Part shown: positions 6,512-17,842 of the stretch, one piece after another
Numbering within the stretch: position 1 is the first letter of the stretch
How the letters are laid out: every line of letters starts with the position of its first letter
Notes under the pieces: generated by a model
Databases searched by the model: none
Told to the model about the DNA's origin: nothing
What the model saw: the letters and a program-made list of their open reading frames with translations, nothing else
From: Acidobacteriota bacterium
Lineage (GTDB): Bacteria; Acidobacteriota; Thermoanaerobaculia; Multivoradales; JAHEKO01
Reading direction: 5' to 3'
NCBI GenBank assembly: GCA_022561975.1
Contig: JADFQD010000008.1
Span: forward strand, 1-55,803
Length of the DNA stretch: 55,803 bases
Program-made: the position numbers and the translations under genes

Positions 6512-8871
6512 CAGGTACCTCCTTCCTGGAGTGCTCTCCAGATTTTCTCCGGGGTGAACGGCATGTCGATGGGCTCGGCGCCGACGCTGATAAGCGCGTC
6601 GCTGACCGCGTTGGCCACCGCCGCGGGCGCCGCGATGGCGCCGGCCTCACCGATGCCCTTGACGCCCAGAGGATTGTGCGGGCAGGGCGTTACGGTGTGA
6701 TCGAGTTCGAAAGAAACCAGCTGATGGGCTCGCGGGAGCGCATAGTCGAGAAGCGTTCCGGAGAGCAGCTGCCCCGATTCGTCGTAGACGGCTTCTTCCC
6801 AGAGCGCCTGGCCGAGGCCGTGGGCGATACCGCCGTGGACCTGGCCCTCGACGATCATCGGGTTGATCTGGTTGCCGCAGTCGTCGACGGCGACGTAGCG
6901 CAGCAGCTCGATCTCTCCGGTCTCGCGATCGATCTCGACCACCGCGATGTGGGTCCCGAACGGATAGGTGAAGTTGGCCGGATCGTAGAAACTGGTCTCC
7001 TCGAGGCCGGGTTCGACATCTTCGGGCAGGTTGTGGGCGAGATATGCAGCGAGGACGACGTCACCCCAGGCCTTGGACTGTCCGGGTGAGCCCTTGACCT
7101 TGAACTCGCTGTCTTCGAACTCGATGTCGTCGACCGCAGCCTCGAGCAGATGAGCTGCGATCTTCTTGCCCTTGGCGATGACCTTGTCGAGCGATTTGAC
7201 GATCGCCGAGCCGCCGACCGCGGCGGAGCGCGAGCCGTATGTGCCCATGCCGAACTGCACCTCCTCGGTATCACCGTGAATCACGTCGATTTGATCGACG
7301 TCGATCCCCAGCCGGTCGGAGACGATCTGAGAAAACGTGGTCGCGTGGCCCTGGCCGTGGGCGCACGACCCGGTGTAGACGGTCACGCTGCCGGAGGGAT
7401 GCACCCTCACCTTGGCGCTTTCCCACAGCCCCGCCTGGGCTCCGAGCGACCCCACCACCGCCGAGGGCGCGATACCGCAGGCTTCGATGTAGGACGAAAG
7501 GCCGATGCCCAGGAGCTTGGCGTTTCCGCTCGAGTCCGCGAGGCGTTTGGCCTGATCGGCGCGCAGGGCATCGTAGTCCGCCGCCGCGAGAGCCTTTTCC
7601 AGAGCCGGCAGATAATTTCCGCTGTCGTATGCCAACGCGACTTGCGTCTGATAAGGAAAGGCGTCCGGTTGAATGAAGTTGCGGCGGCGAAACTCGACCG
7701 GGTCGAGTCCGGCGGCGGCCGCACCGGCGTCCATGAGTCGTTCGACGGCGTAGGCGGCTTCGGGCCGGCCGGAGCCGCGGACCGCATCGACCGGCGCCGT
7801 GTTGGTGAACGTGGCGAGAACATGCACGTGAATCGCCGGGATGTCGTACTGGCCCGAAAAGAGAGTTCCGTAGAGCCAGGTCGGCACCGCCGGCGCGAAG
7901 GTGGAGATGTACGCTCCCATCGCGGCATGGGTGTCGATACGCAGACCGACGATCTTGCCGTCTGCGTCGATGGCGATGCCGGCGGTCGACCAGTGGTCGC
8001 GGCCGTGGGCGTCGGTCATATTGGTTTCGGATCGCGTCGCCGTCCATTTGACCGGCCGGCGAGTTTGCATCGCACACCAAGCGGTGATCGCCTCGTCGGC
8101 GTAGTGGTGGATCTTGGAGCCGAACCCTCCACCGACCTCGGGAGCGATGACCCGGATCTTGTGCTCGGGAAGCCCGAGGGATGCAATCGTCATCAACAGC
8201 CGATGCACGTGCGGATTCTGGGACGTCATGGTCAAGGTCAGCTTGCCGTTCTCCGCGTCCCACTGGGCCAGCGCCGCGCGCGGCTCGATCGCGTGGGGCA
8301 GGATGCGGTTGTTGCGCAGCTCTAAAGTCGCAGTCGTGGCCGCAGCGGCAAACGCCACATCGGTGGCGTCCTTGTCGCCCAGCTCCCAATCGAACGCGAT
8401 GTTGTTGGGCGCTTCGTCCCAGATCTGGGGCGCACCGTCGGCGACCGCCGCTTTCGGGTCGACCACCGCCGGCAACGGTTCGTAGTCCACTTCGACCAGG
8501 ATCGCGGCATCGTGGGCCGCGTGAATGGTCTCAGCCACAACCACGGCGACCGGATGCCCGACATAGCGCACGCGATCGGTGGCAAAGAGCGTGTGCGCCG
8601 GTGTCTTGATACCGGGCAAGAGCCATACTGTGGGTATGACCCCGGGGATTCCCGTCGCTTCGAGTTCGGTCGCCGTGAACACAGCTACGACGCCCTGGGC
8701 CTGAGCTGCCGCCGAGGAGTCGATATTGTTGACCTTGGCGTGGCCGTGGGGACTTCGCACCATCACGGCGTGGAGCATTCCCGGTACCGAGAAGTCGTCG
8801 GTGAACTTGCCCTTGCCGGTGATCAGCGCAGGGTCCTCACGCCTCTTGATAGAGGTTCCGAGCACGCTCAT
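6511..8871 (-). CDS. coxL: molybdopterin-binding large subunit, form-II-like (CoxL-like)
   Basis: 786 residues from ATG 8871 ([14 protein letters not shown]), the point where family similarity begins; this ATG overlaps the coxS stop by 4 bases. Aldehyde/xanthine dehydrogenase hammerhead domain (about 15-125), then the Mo-binding domain with GGGFGSK, and the catalytic Glu in [14 protein letters not shown] near residue 742. The active-site loop near 364 reads [10 protein letters not shown]. Form I CO dehydrogenases have AYxCSFR, with the Cu-binding Cys, and typical form II have AYRGAGR. The Cys is absent, so the enzyme is a form-II-like hydroxylase of unknown substrate. All partner subunits and maturation genes are adjacent. 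Confidence 0.93.
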   Translation of the reverse strand: MSVLGTSIKRREDPALITGKGKFTDDFSVPGMLHAVMVRSPHGHAKVNNIDSSAAAQAQGVVAVFTATELEATGIPGVIPTVWLLPGIKTPAHTLFATDRVRYVGHPVAVVVAETIHAAHDAAILVEVDYEPLPAVVDPKAAVADGAPQIWDEAPNNIAFDWELGDKDATDVAFAAAATTATLELRNNRILPHAIEPRAALAQWDAENGKLTLTMTSQNPHVHRLLMTIASLGLPEHKIRVIAPEVGGGFGSKIHHYADEAITAWCAMQTRRPVKWTATRSETNMTDAHGRDHWSTAGIAIDADGKIVGLRIDTHAAMGAYISTFAPAVPTWLYGTLFSGQYDIPAIHVHVLATFTNTAPVDAVRGSGRPEAAYAVERLMDAGAAAAGLDPVEFRRRNFIQPDAFPYQTQVALAYDSGNYLPALEKALAAADYDALRADQAKRLADSSGNAKLLGIGLSSYIEACGIAPSAVVGSLGAQAGLWESAKVRVHPSGSVTVYTGSCAHGQGHATTFSQIVSDRLGIDVDQIDVIHGDTEEVQFGMGTYGSRSAAVGGSAIVKSLDKVIAKGKKIAAHLLEAAVDDIEFEDSEFKVKGSPGQSKAWGDVVLAAYLAHNLPEDVEPGLEETSFYDPANFTYPFGTHIAVVEIDRETGEIELLRYVAVDDCGNQINPMIVEGQVHGGIAHGLGQALWEEAVYDESGQLLSGTLLDYALPRAHQLVSFELDHTVTPCPHNPLGVKGIGEAGAIAAPAAVANAVSDALISVGAEPIDMPFTPEKIWRALQEGGT

Positions 8872-9341
8872 GATGGGGCTCCGGCCTTCGCCGCCGCCGC
8901 CACGGCCTTGACGATATTGTGGTAGCCGGTACAGCGGCAGAGATTGCCTTTGAGACCCTCGCGGATCTCGCGCTCGGTCGCTTGCGGGTTGTCTTCGACC
9001 AGCTTGGTCGCCGCCATGATCATCCCGGGTGTGCAGTAACCGCACTGAAGGCCGTGCTCGTCCCAGAAGGCCTGTTGCATCGGATGGAGGTTGCCGTTGT
9101 CGGCCAGCCCCTCGATCGTGGTGATCTTGGCGCCGTCGGCTTGCACGGCAAGTTGAGTACAGGATTTGACCGCGAGCCCGTCCATGTGGATCGTGCAAGC
9201 TCCGCACAAGCTGGTCTCGCAGCCGACATGGGTACCCGTGAGGCCCAAATCCTCACGAAGGAAATGCACCAGCAGAGTGCGGGTCTCGACTTCTCTTTCG
9301 TGTTTCGTACCGTTGACTTCAACCGAGATAGTGACCCTCAT
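8868..9341 (-). CDS. coxS: 2Fe-2S small subunit (CoxS-like)
   Basis: 157 residues. The plant-type ferredoxin cluster motif [16 protein letters not shown]...SC lies in the N-terminal half (about 40-64). The C-terminal helical domain has QCGYCTPGM (about 99-107) and CRCTGYHNI (about 136-144) for the second 2Fe-2S centre. All eight cysteines expected for the two clusters are visible. It carries electrons from the molybdenum site to FAD. Third from the 3' side of coxG in the operon, with a 4-base overlap to coxL. Confidence 0.95.
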   Translation of the reverse strand: MRVTISVEVNGTKHEREVETRTLLVHFLREDLGLTGTHVGCETSLCGACTIHMDGLAVKSCTQLAVQADGAKITTIEGLADNGNLHPMQQAFWDEHGLQCGYCTPGMIMAATKLVEDNPQATEREIREGLKGNLCRCTGYHNIVKAVAAAAKAGAPS

Positions 9342-9373
9342 TGGGCGGATCCTCCTTTTGAGTCCAACTTGAC

Positions 9374-10033
9374 CTAGCCGCTACAGGCGCGGGTGAACAG
9401 AATGACGACCATCGTATACGCGATCAGGGTGCCAGCGATAACCCAGGGACTTTTGGCCGGCGCTACGAGCCTGCCTGCGAGTCTTTTGACGAACGCGAAG
9501 GCGAACTGGACTCGGTTCGGCGGCGCTGGGACTGTCGCCGTTTTGAAAGGTGAGGGAGCCGCGGCCTCTTCTTTGGTCACGACTTCGACCTGTGTCCTGC
9601 GCGCGAACCGGCGTGCCAGACCCTCCATGGTCTGCCGCGCCATGACCTGGGCCGAGCTGTCGAGAAGGCCCTGGCCGACGCCGGCGATTCGACCGCCGAC
9701 CTTGGCGTCCAGATCGTAGTGGATGCGCGTGCCGCCGCCGGACTCCTCGAGAACCAGGAGGCCATCGCCATCGACGAATCCAGCCGCCCCCATGCCGTTG
9801 AGACTGAAGCGATAGCTCGAAGGCGGCTTGAGATCGCTGAGCTTCAAAGTGCCCTGGAAGTCGGCCTGCACCGACCCGACCTTGATCTCGAGCGCGCCCA
9901 CGTACTCGTGGTCGCCGATGGTGTCGAGCCGTTGAAACCCGGGCAGGCTCGAAAACAGGGCCTTAGGATCGAGAACGGCCTCCCAGACCTGATCTCGCGG
10001 TGCCTGAAAATAGTGCTCACCTTGAATCTTCAC
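9374..10033 (-). CDS. coxG: CoxG-family SRPBCC protein with C-terminal membrane anchor
   Basis: 219 residues. Residues 1-150 are the SRPBCC/CoxG fold ([54 protein letters not shown]). A Pro/Ala linker and one hydrophobic segment near 195-215 ([18 protein letters not shown]) follow, ending in a short tail. CoxG anchors the CO-dehydrogenase-type complex to the cytoplasmic face of the membrane in Oligotropha, and the membrane tail here fits that role. It is the first gene of the cox-type operon, 32 bases before coxS. Confidence 0.88.
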   Translation of the reverse strand: MKIQGEHYFQAPRDQVWEAVLDPKALFSSLPGFQRLDTIGDHEYVGALEIKVGSVQADFQGTLKLSDLKPPSSYRFSLNGMGAAGFVDGDGLLVLEESGGGTRIHYDLDAKVGGRIAGVGQGLLDSSAQVMARQTMEGLARRFARRTQVEVVTKEEAAAPSPFKTATVPAPPNRVQFAFAFVKRLAGRLVAPAKSPWVIAGTLIAYTMVVILFTRACSG

Positions 10034-10076
10034 AATGTCCCCGGCAGTTTATCGCTGCCGAACGCTGGTGCGGAAA

Positions 10077-11561
10077 TTAGTTCGCGTTGCGTACCGAGAA
10101 ATCGACGACCAGGCCAAGATGGTCGGAAGCCAACTCCGAGTCTCGACGGTTGAGGCCGAGCTTCCTGCGCGTCTTGCTTCGCATCGAGTCGGTGTCCACG
10201 ACGAAGCCTCTTTCGAGCGCCAGAGCGTCTCCGGTGAAGAGGATGAGATCGAGTCGCCCCGGGGAGAAGCTCGAACTCGCGCGCCGCCAGGTGTAGGCCA
10301 GCCGGCGGTGGGTGTGGCGAAGCGGCGGATCACGGAGCGAGCCTTCGCCGCGGCCGGGCGCGAAATCGGCGCCTTTGGAGGCATCGACAAAGACGCCGTC
10401 CCGGATGCTCTCGAGTTGACGCCGGAATCCGACCAGGTTGTAGTCCCCGGCAAAGACCGCCGCGTCGCCATCGCTGATCGAAAACGAGAAGCTGCCTTGC
10501 AGGAGATCGCGCCACGCGGCGGCCAGGTTGTCGAACTCTTCGTCCCTACCGTCTTCGTTGTCACAGCACGGTGGGTGCATGTTGAAGAGGACGAGGTCTC
10601 TCTCCTCGGGCAGGTCGATAAGTGTCACCAGATTGCCGTCGATTGGAGCCCAGCCCAGAATCGGAAATGCGCTCACGGTGATGGTGTCGAACTGCTGCCG
10701 GGCTTCCCAGGCGATTTCGCCATCGGGTGAGAGCACGCTCTCGACGAACTCGCGGGCCTGTTCGGCGTTCCAGGCGGTCAACTCCTGGAAGGCCACGATG
10801 TCCGGTCGAATCGCTTCGAGCAGCCGGCGGTAGACGTCGGGTCGGATGGCCGGCGTCGAGGCCTCGACGTTCATGCTCAGGATTCGAACGTCCGCGGTCT
10901 CCGCTCGCTCGAAGCGGATCGGTGTCGGATCGCCGACAGCCTTCTTGGCCAGCTTGTAGTTGATCGCGCCGCCATCCGGCAGCCGGTCGCCGCCCTCGGC
11001 GTTGTCGCGCAAGACCAGCTTGATTCTCTTGCGTTTGGCTTTGAAGGTGCCGGTTCGAGCCGGGCGCAAACTCTCGGGAAGTTCGATGCGAATCTCGAAC
11101 TCGTCCGAAGAATGGGTCGGGAAGCCCATCACGATGCCGGCTCCCGGGGCGACGCTTTCTGGATTGCCGGCTTGGTCGTAGCGAAAAACCGAGCGCAGGC
11201 CGAACCTGATTTCGAGTTCGGCTCCGAGATTTTCGACCGGAAGGCCGGTCGACTTCTTCCTGTCGAGATCGAGATAGAGGCGTAGATCGTTGCCGATGTC
11301 GCCACTCGGCGGGTTCTGGAGGATGGTCTCGCGTCCGACCTCGAGTCTCAGGTAGAGCGCTTCACCATCATCGCCCAGCCACAGACGGCCGAGATCGAGG
11401 CCGCCGGCGGGCCCGTCGCCGCGCGGATCGCTTTTGCCCAGCTTGGCTCCTTCCCATTCGTCGAAGACGCCGTCGGGAAGACCCTCGATGGATTTGGACG
11501 AGGCCGGTAGGCAGAGAAAGAGCGCCGCGACGGATGCGATCAGGGCGTGAGAGAAGTTCAT
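10077..11561 (-). CDS. secreted endonuclease/exonuclease/phosphatase-family protein
   Basis: 494 residues. Signal peptide (about 1-22, ending LPASSKS). Residues ~27-205 form a separate domain rich in strands with repeated LYLRLEVG/LYLDLDRK motifs, probably a carbohydrate-binding-like sandwich. Residues ~222-490 are the EEP fold: ILSMNVEAS, DIVAFQELTAWN, LFNMHPPCC, VFAGDYNLVG and the C-terminal ASDHLGLVVDF supply the metal-binding Asn/Glu/Asp/His set. Substrate is unknown (nucleic acid, sphingomyelin-like or inositol phosphate are all possible). It ends 43 bases before coxG, so it may be co-transcribed with that operon or simply precede it. Confidence 0.82.
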   Translation of the reverse strand: MNFSHALIASVAALFLCLPASSKSIEGLPDGVFDEWEGAKLGKSDPRGDGPAGGLDLGRLWLGDDGEALYLRLEVGRETILQNPPSGDIGNDLRLYLDLDRKKSTGLPVENLGAELEIRFGLRSVFRYDQAGNPESVAPGAGIVMGFPTHSSDEFEIRIELPESLRPARTGTFKAKRKRIKLVLRDNAEGGDRLPDGGAINYKLAKKAVGDPTPIRFERAETADVRILSMNVEASTPAIRPDVYRRLLEAIRPDIVAFQELTAWNAEQAREFVESVLSPDGEIAWEARQQFDTITVSAFPILGWAPIDGNLVTLIDLPEERDLVLFNMHPPCCDNEDGRDEEFDNLAAAWRDLLQGSFSFSISDGDAAVFAGDYNLVGFRRQLESIRDGVFVDASKGADFAPGRGEGSLRDPPLRHTHRRLAYTWRRASSSFSPGRLDLILFTGDALALERGFVVDTDSMRSKTRRKLGLNRRDSELASDHLGLVVDFSVRNAN

Positions 11562-11623
11562 CCCTGTGATTGTAGCGCCCCGGCCCGTCGCTTGACACTT
11601 ACTTTCCCGGATAGACTCCCGGC

Positions 11624-13423
<1,800 letters not shown>

Positions 13424-13542
13424 TCCTTTCTTTCGGTTCGACGAACGGGTCGCAGTCTTGATAGTGTTGCGGTCAATATTTCATTCGAGCCGTTCCGGCT
13501 CGACCGGCCCTCGAGGCCATTTTCACCAAGGAGGAGAATTTC

Positions 13543-14403
13543 ATGAGACGTGACACGAGTGGTGTCTTTGCGATTGCCCTAGCGGTGCTGGTTCTGGCCG
13601 CAATGCCAGCGGCAGTCTTGGCGGACGACGACGAGAAGGCGGAGCCCAGCTACACGATGATCCACTATGAAGATGTCGGCCCGGCCAACGCCCTCACCTA
13701 CGAGGAAAACTCCAAGGCGTGGGTAGCGGCTTTCAAAGAGGCGGAGGCGGGTGCGGAATGGGGATGGCGCATGTATTCCGGTCCCAATTTCAACTACGCG
13801 TATCTCACCGACGTGCCCAACTACGCTTCGCTGGATAGCGCGGACGAGCGCTGGGCGGCCGTGGTCGAGGTTGTCGGCAAGGACAAGATCGACGAGCTTT
13901 CCGCCGATGGTGGCGGCGCCACCGGGCATCGGCACGAGCTGACCAAAGACCTGCCGGAGTACGACTACACGCCCGAAAGCGGCGTGGGCGAGGTCGGCTT
14001 CGTACATCTCGCAACACACTCCGTCAAGCCCGGCATGGGTGAGCAGTACAAGGCGTTGGTAGCCAAAGTGACAGAGGCCAGGAACAAGGTCGGTGGCGGC
14101 CTGGCGGTCCGCGTTTCCAAGGTTGAGTTCGGAAATGGCTCGTACCAGTTTGCAGTCCTTGCCAAGGATGCGGCGAGCTACTATTCGGCGACCTCAGTCG
14201 GAGCGATCCTCACCGAGGCCTACGGTCCCGAAGAGTCCCAGAAGATGTTTGCCGATTGGCGCGAGTGCATCACCGACTTCGAGACCTCGGACTGGCGGTT
14301 CAAACCGGAACTTTCCTACATGCCCGGCATGGTTGACGACGAGGAAATGATGGATGACAAAGAAGAGATGGCGGACGAAGAGGAGATGAGTGAGGGAGAG
14401 TAG
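13543..14403 (+). CDS. secreted protein with two ferredoxin-like modules and an acidic tail
   Basis: 286 residues with an excellent Shine-Dalgarno (aaggagga). Signal peptide to about residue 27 (…AVLA). Two similar halves, near 33-120 (TMIHYEDVGPANALTYEENSKAW) and 150-250 (VGFVHLATHSVKPGMGEQYKALV), have the strand-helix pattern of dimeric alpha/beta-barrel (ABM/NIPSNAP-like) domains; this is inference. The last ~25 residues are nearly all Asp/Glu/Met/Lys (DDEEMMDDKEEMADEEEM), which could bind cations. It sits between lepA and hemW but has its own terminator. I cannot assign a function. Confidence 0.7.
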   Translation: MRRDTSGVFAIALAVLVLAAMPAAVLADDDEKAEPSYTMIHYEDVGPANALTYEENSKAWVAAFKEAEAGAEWGWRMYSGPNFNYAYLTDVPNYASLDSADERWAAVVEVVGKDKIDELSADGGGATGHRHELTKDLPEYDYTPESGVGEVGFVHLATHSVKPGMGEQYKALVAKVTEARNKVGGGLAVRVSKVEFGNGSYQFAVLAKDAASYYSATSVGAILTEAYGPEESQKMFADWRECITDFETSDWRFKPELSYMPGMVDDEEMMDDKEEMADEEEMSEGE

Positions 14404-14433
14404 ATTCTCTTTGCCCCGGGTTTTCTCATATGC

Positions 14434-14460
14434 GAGCGGCCGGCGTCCAGCCGGCCGCTC
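14434..14460 (+). terminator. hairpin terminator after the secreted protein
   Basis: An 11-bp perfect stem (gagcggccggc / gccggccgctc) with a 5-base loop lies 31 bases after the stop, followed by tcgtttc. The U tract is weak, but the hairpin is the strongest in the 103-base gap before hemW. Confidence 0.6.
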
Positions 14461-14506
14461 TCGTTTCTGAGGTTTCATAGACCCGCTGTGGTCAAATCTC
14501 AGCCAG

Positions 14507-15646
14507 ATGTCGATCAGCCCCGGCCTCTATCTTCACGTTCCGTTCTGCTCGGCGATCTGCCCATACTGCGATTTCGCGGTCACGACCGGTGGCGAGAAAC
14601 GGCGCGAGCGCTTCACACGTTCTCTGATTCGAGAGATCGCGCGCGATCACGGTCCCTGGAAGGCCTTCGACACCGTCTACCTCGGCGGTGGTACGCCCTC
14701 GGGCCTGGGCGATGAGCGACTCGGGCGGATCTTGGAGGCGGTTCGAGAGGCTCTGACGATCGGCGATGGCGCTACTAGCGCTGTCGTGTCGATCGAGGCC
14801 AATCCGGAGGACGTGACCGAAGCGAGCGCTCGAGTCTGGTCGAGGCTCGGCATCGACCGGCTGAGTCTGGGGGTCCAGTCCTTCGACGCCGCCGAGTTGA
14901 AGTTTCTGGGCCGTCGCCACGATCCGGTCGAGGCCCGCCGCGCGGTCGAGATCGGGCTCGGGGCGGGGTTCGTTGTTTCGATGGATCTGATCTACGGACT
15001 GCCACACCAGTCGCCCGAGAGCTGGCAGAGCAATCTGGAAATCGCCGTCGATCTCGAGCCGCACCACGTTTCGTGCTATCAGTTGACGGTCGAGCGGGGC
15101 ACGCCATTCGCGAAACAGAGCCGGCAGGGGGACTGGGCCGAGCCCGACGACGACTCGCTGGCCGAGTTCCTCTACTTGACGCACGAGTTTTTGGGCGCCG
15201 CCGGATATCCGGCCTACGAGGTGTCGAATTTCGCACGCGCGCCCGAAACTCAGTGCGCCCACAATCGAAAGTACTGGGAAGGCGCTTCCTACCTGGGCCT
15301 GGGACCATCCGCGCATTCGTTCGACGGCCGGTCGCGATGGTGGAACCAGCGTTCCGAAGCCGTGTGGCAGCTCAAGGTGGAGGCCGGAAGGAGCCCCGAA
15401 GCCGGTCGAGAACGTCTTTCCGACCGGGAACTGGCCCTCGAACGTCTGATGCTCGGCCTGCGAACGCCGACCGGGGTCGATCTCGGCGCCCTGGGGCTCG
15501 ATCCTTCCGATCTGCTGGCCGCCAACCGAGAGCTGTTCGAGCGTTTCACGAGAGAGAACCTTCTTCGAATCGATGGCGATCGTCTGATTCCCTCGCTCGA
15601 CGGCATGGCGCGTGCCGACGCCCTGGCTCGGTCGATCGAGTTTTAG
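14507..15646 (+). CDS. hemW: radical SAM heme chaperone HemW
   Basis: 379 residues. The radical-SAM cluster motif is C14-S-A-I-C18-P-Y-C21-D-F. It is followed by YLGGGTPS, SIEANPED, RLSLGVQSF, SMDLIYGLPHQ, YQLTVERGTPF, YEVSNFARA, the HN-KYW motif near 250 and GLGPSAHSF, all characteristic of HemW/HemN-like proteins. The C-terminal winged domain is present. HemW delivers heme to respiratory proteins and is not coproporphyrinogen dehydrogenase, the older annotation. The stop codon TAG is itself the first three bases of a MITE-like element (15644-15807), so the native 3' end may have been replaced. Confidence 0.95.
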   Translation: MSISPGLYLHVPFCSAICPYCDFAVTTGGEKRRERFTRSLIREIARDHGPWKAFDTVYLGGGTPSGLGDERLGRILEAVREALTIGDGATSAVVSIEANPEDVTEASARVWSRLGIDRLSLGVQSFDAAELKFLGRRHDPVEARRAVEIGLGAGFVVSMDLIYGLPHQSPESWQSNLEIAVDLEPHHVSCYQLTVERGTPFAKQSRQGDWAEPDDDSLAEFLYLTHEFLGAAGYPAYEVSNFARAPETQCAHNRKYWEGASYLGLGPSAHSFDGRSRWWNQRSEAVWQLKVEAGRSPEAGRERLSDRELALERLMLGLRTPTGVDLGALGLDPSDLLAANRELFERFTRENLLRIDGDRLIPSLDGMARADALARSIEF

Positions 15647-15807
15647 TGTCCTGTATCAGTGGTTCGCCACATAATTCTCGGTCCCTTCTGCACGCTGGCT
15701 GCGTTGCTTCTACTCGAAAGATGCCCGATCTGCCTTCGTCGAAGCGCCTTGCCAGCGCGCAGAATGACCTCGAGACTTATGCCGCGAACCACTGTTAGAG
15801 GACACTA
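15644..15807. repeat. MITE-like element with 23-bp terminal inverted repeats
   Basis: 164 bases bounded by imperfect 23-bp inverted repeats (15644-15666 and 15785-15807, tagtgtcct...aggacacta, three mismatches). The interior has a second imperfect inverted repeat beginning cgctggc (about 15692) and ending gccagcg (about 15760). No coding capacity. It fills nearly the whole gap between hemW and the dehydratase gene and starts on the hemW stop codon. The structure fits a non-autonomous transposable element or a stable RNA hairpin acting as a processing or termination site. Confidence 0.75.
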
Positions 15808-15817
15808 GCGAGATAGC

Positions 15818-16822
15818 ATGGCGTCCATGACCGAAGCTCGCGATTTGACCGAGCCGCCGTCGCTCGAGGTCATTCGAGACGCTCGCGCGCGGCTCGGCGA
15901 TCGCGTCCGCACCACCCCGGTCTGGCGTTGGCGAAGCCGGGTGTTGGAAGAACTCGTCGGCGCCGACACCGAGGTCTTGGTCAAGCTCGAGTTGTTCCAG
16001 TACGCCGGCACCTTCAAGCCACGCGGGGCGCTCGTGAACATGCTCGCCCTGAGTAAGGATGAGCTTGCCCGCGGCGTTACCGGGGTCTCGGCCGGCAACC
16101 ACGCCATGGCCCTGGGTTACGCGGCCAAAGCACTGGGAACGACCGCCAAGGTGGTCATGCCCGAAAACGCCAATCCCGCCCGCGTCGCCGGCTGCCGCGC
16201 CTACGGTGCCGAGGTCGTGCTGATGCCCGATGTCCACGCGGCGCTCGACGAGACCGAACGCATCGAGCGCGAAGAGGGGCGGGCGTTCGTTCACCCTTTC
16301 GAGGGCTACTGGACGGCGACCGGCACCGCGACCGTGGGCCTCGAGTGGTGCGAGCAGGCCCCAAACCTCGACGCCGTGATCGTACCGATCGGCGGTGGCG
16401 GTCTGATCGCGGGGATCGCGACCGCGGTCAAGCAACTCCAGCCCGATTGCCGGGTGTTCGGCGTCGAGCCCGAAGGTGCGGACTCGATGCACAAGAGCTT
16501 CGCCGCCGGATCGCCGCAATCGATCGACAAGGTCCGGACCATCGCCGACAGTCTGGGCGCTCCGCATGCTCGCGACTACAGCTTCTCGCTCTGCCGCCGG
16601 TTCGTGGACGAGTTGGTGATGATCGACGACCACCAGATCCGCTCGGCCATGCGGCTGCTTTTCGACGATCTCAAGCTCGCGGTCGAGCCCGCCTGCGCCG
16701 CAGCTACGGCGGCCCTGGTCGGACCGCTCGCCGAGCGACTTCGAGGCCAGAGAGTCGGCGTGCTCGCCTGCGGCTCGAACATCGACCGCGAAACCTTCAC
16801 TTCGCTGATCGCTGATCGCTGA
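15818..16822 (+). CDS. PLP-dependent threonine/serine dehydratase
   Basis: 334 residues of the tryptophan-synthase-beta fold. The PLP Schiff-base lysine is K67 in TFKPRGA. SAGNHAMALGYAAK is the substrate/phosphate loop, and IGGGGLIAGIATA near 190-202 is the glycine loop holding the PLP phosphate. CGSNID near the C-terminus is the ring-nitrogen-binding segment. It deaminates threonine and/or serine to 2-oxo acids. There is no C-terminal ACT/regulatory domain, so it resembles catabolic or racemase-like members more than feedback-regulated IlvA. Threonine versus serine preference cannot be read here. The 3' end contains four tandem copies of tgatcgc (about 16807-16833) running through the stop. 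Confidence 0.85.
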   Translation: MASMTEARDLTEPPSLEVIRDARARLGDRVRTTPVWRWRSRVLEELVGADTEVLVKLELFQYAGTFKPRGALVNMLALSKDELARGVTGVSAGNHAMALGYAAKALGTTAKVVMPENANPARVAGCRAYGAEVVLMPDVHAALDETERIEREEGRAFVHPFEGYWTATGTATVGLEWCEQAPNLDAVIVPIGGGGLIAGIATAVKQLQPDCRVFGVEPEGADSMHKSFAAGSPQSIDKVRTIADSLGAPHARDYSFSLCRRFVDELVMIDDHQIRSAMRLLFDDLKLAVEPACAAATAALVGPLAERLRGQRVGVLACGSNIDRETFTSLIADR

Positions 16823-16844
16823 TCGCTGAGGTTCGATCAACCGC

Positions 16845-17759
16845 GTGACGTCCGATTCGGCATTCACCAGCTTCCCGGACGCTCTGGCGGCGTGGCACCT
16901 ACGTGGCGACCGAGCGCGAGTCTTCGGACAGGAGGTTTTCTTCGTCGATAGCGGCGGTCCAGGGCCGGTGCTTCTGCTCCTCCACGGTTTTCCGACCTGC
17001 TCGTACGACTTCCACCGGGTCTTCGATCGGCTCGCGGAGTCCTTTCGGGTTGTCGCTCATGACCATCTCGGCTTCGGCTTTTCGGCCAAGCCGCGGGAGT
17101 ATTCCTATTCGCTTCTCGAGCAGGCCGAGGTCGCGGTCGAGCTCTGGAGAGCGCTCGGCGTCGGGCGGGCTCATGTCCTCGGCCACGACTACGGAACCAG
17201 TGTCGTCACCGAAGTGCTGGCTCGGCGCGAGCGCGGTCTGTTGCCGATCGAGGTCGAGAGCGTGACGCTCTCGAACGGCTCGATTCACCTCGACCTCGCC
17301 AGGCTTCGTCTGACCCAGCGGATCCTGCGGCATCCGGTCGCGGGGCCTTGGCTGGCGCGAGCTGTCGGCCGCCGGTTCTTCAAACGCCGCTTGCGTGCGC
17401 TCTGGGGCGATCCCTCGAAGATCGACGAATCGGATCTGGACGCGCTTTGGCTAGCTCTCGAGGCGGGAAGCGGGCGCTTCCTGCTGCCCAAGATCTCGGG
17501 CTATCTCGACGAGCGGGTGCGGTTTCGGGAGCGCTGGGTGGGTGCTCTCGAACACCTGGATGTCCCGGCTCACATTCTCTGGGGCCGTCGCGATCCGATC
17601 GCGGTGCCGGCGATCGCCGAGGCTCTGGTCGGCGAGATTCCGAACGCTCGTCTGACCTGGCTCGAGGAGGAGGGCCACTTCCCGATGCTCGAAGCTCCGG
17701 AGCAGTGGGCGGCGGCGATCCTGGACTTCCACGGACGTATCGGAGCCCACGGCAGCTAA
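16845..17759 (+). CDS. alpha/beta hydrolase, MEST-like
   Basis: 304 residues from a GTG. Oxyanion motif HGFP (47-50), DHLGFGFSAKP (73-83), and a nucleophile elbow GHDYGTS with Asp115 where esterases have Ser. An Asp nucleophile is the haloalkane-dehalogenase/epoxide-hydrolase arrangement. The YSLLEQA, HDYG and TLSNGSIHLDLARLRLTQRIL stretches resemble the MEST/PEG1 family. The catalytic His is in EEEGHFPMLEAP near 278. Reaction unknown. It starts 22 bases after the dehydratase stop on the same strand and could be co-transcribed. Confidence 0.8.
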   Translation: MTSDSAFTSFPDALAAWHLRGDRARVFGQEVFFVDSGGPGPVLLLLHGFPTCSYDFHRVFDRLAESFRVVAHDHLGFGFSAKPREYSYSLLEQAEVAVELWRALGVGRAHVLGHDYGTSVVTEVLARRERGLLPIEVESVTLSNGSIHLDLARLRLTQRILRHPVAGPWLARAVGRRFFKRRLRALWGDPSKIDESDLDALWLALEAGSGRFLLPKISGYLDERVRFRERWVGALEHLDVPAHILWGRRDPIAVPAIAEALVGEIPNARLTWLEEEGHFPMLEAPEQWAAAILDFHGRIGAHGS

Positions 17760-17842
17760 CCGGTCTCTAGCCGGCTTCCGCCGATTACCCGGTTTCTGAC
17801 GACCACTGTGGTCTAATTCTCGAAACCGCGAAAGGGATTACG

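Noticed and set aside
6511-8871. Naming the operon a CO dehydrogenase
   Set aside because: The active-site loop AVRGSGR lacks the Cys of form I enzymes. Family gene symbols are kept only to show subunit type.
11592-11617. A standard sigma-70 promoter for lepA
   Set aside because: TTGACA is present, but the only plausible -10 is 14 bases away, too short; it is mentioned only as a possible leaderless start.
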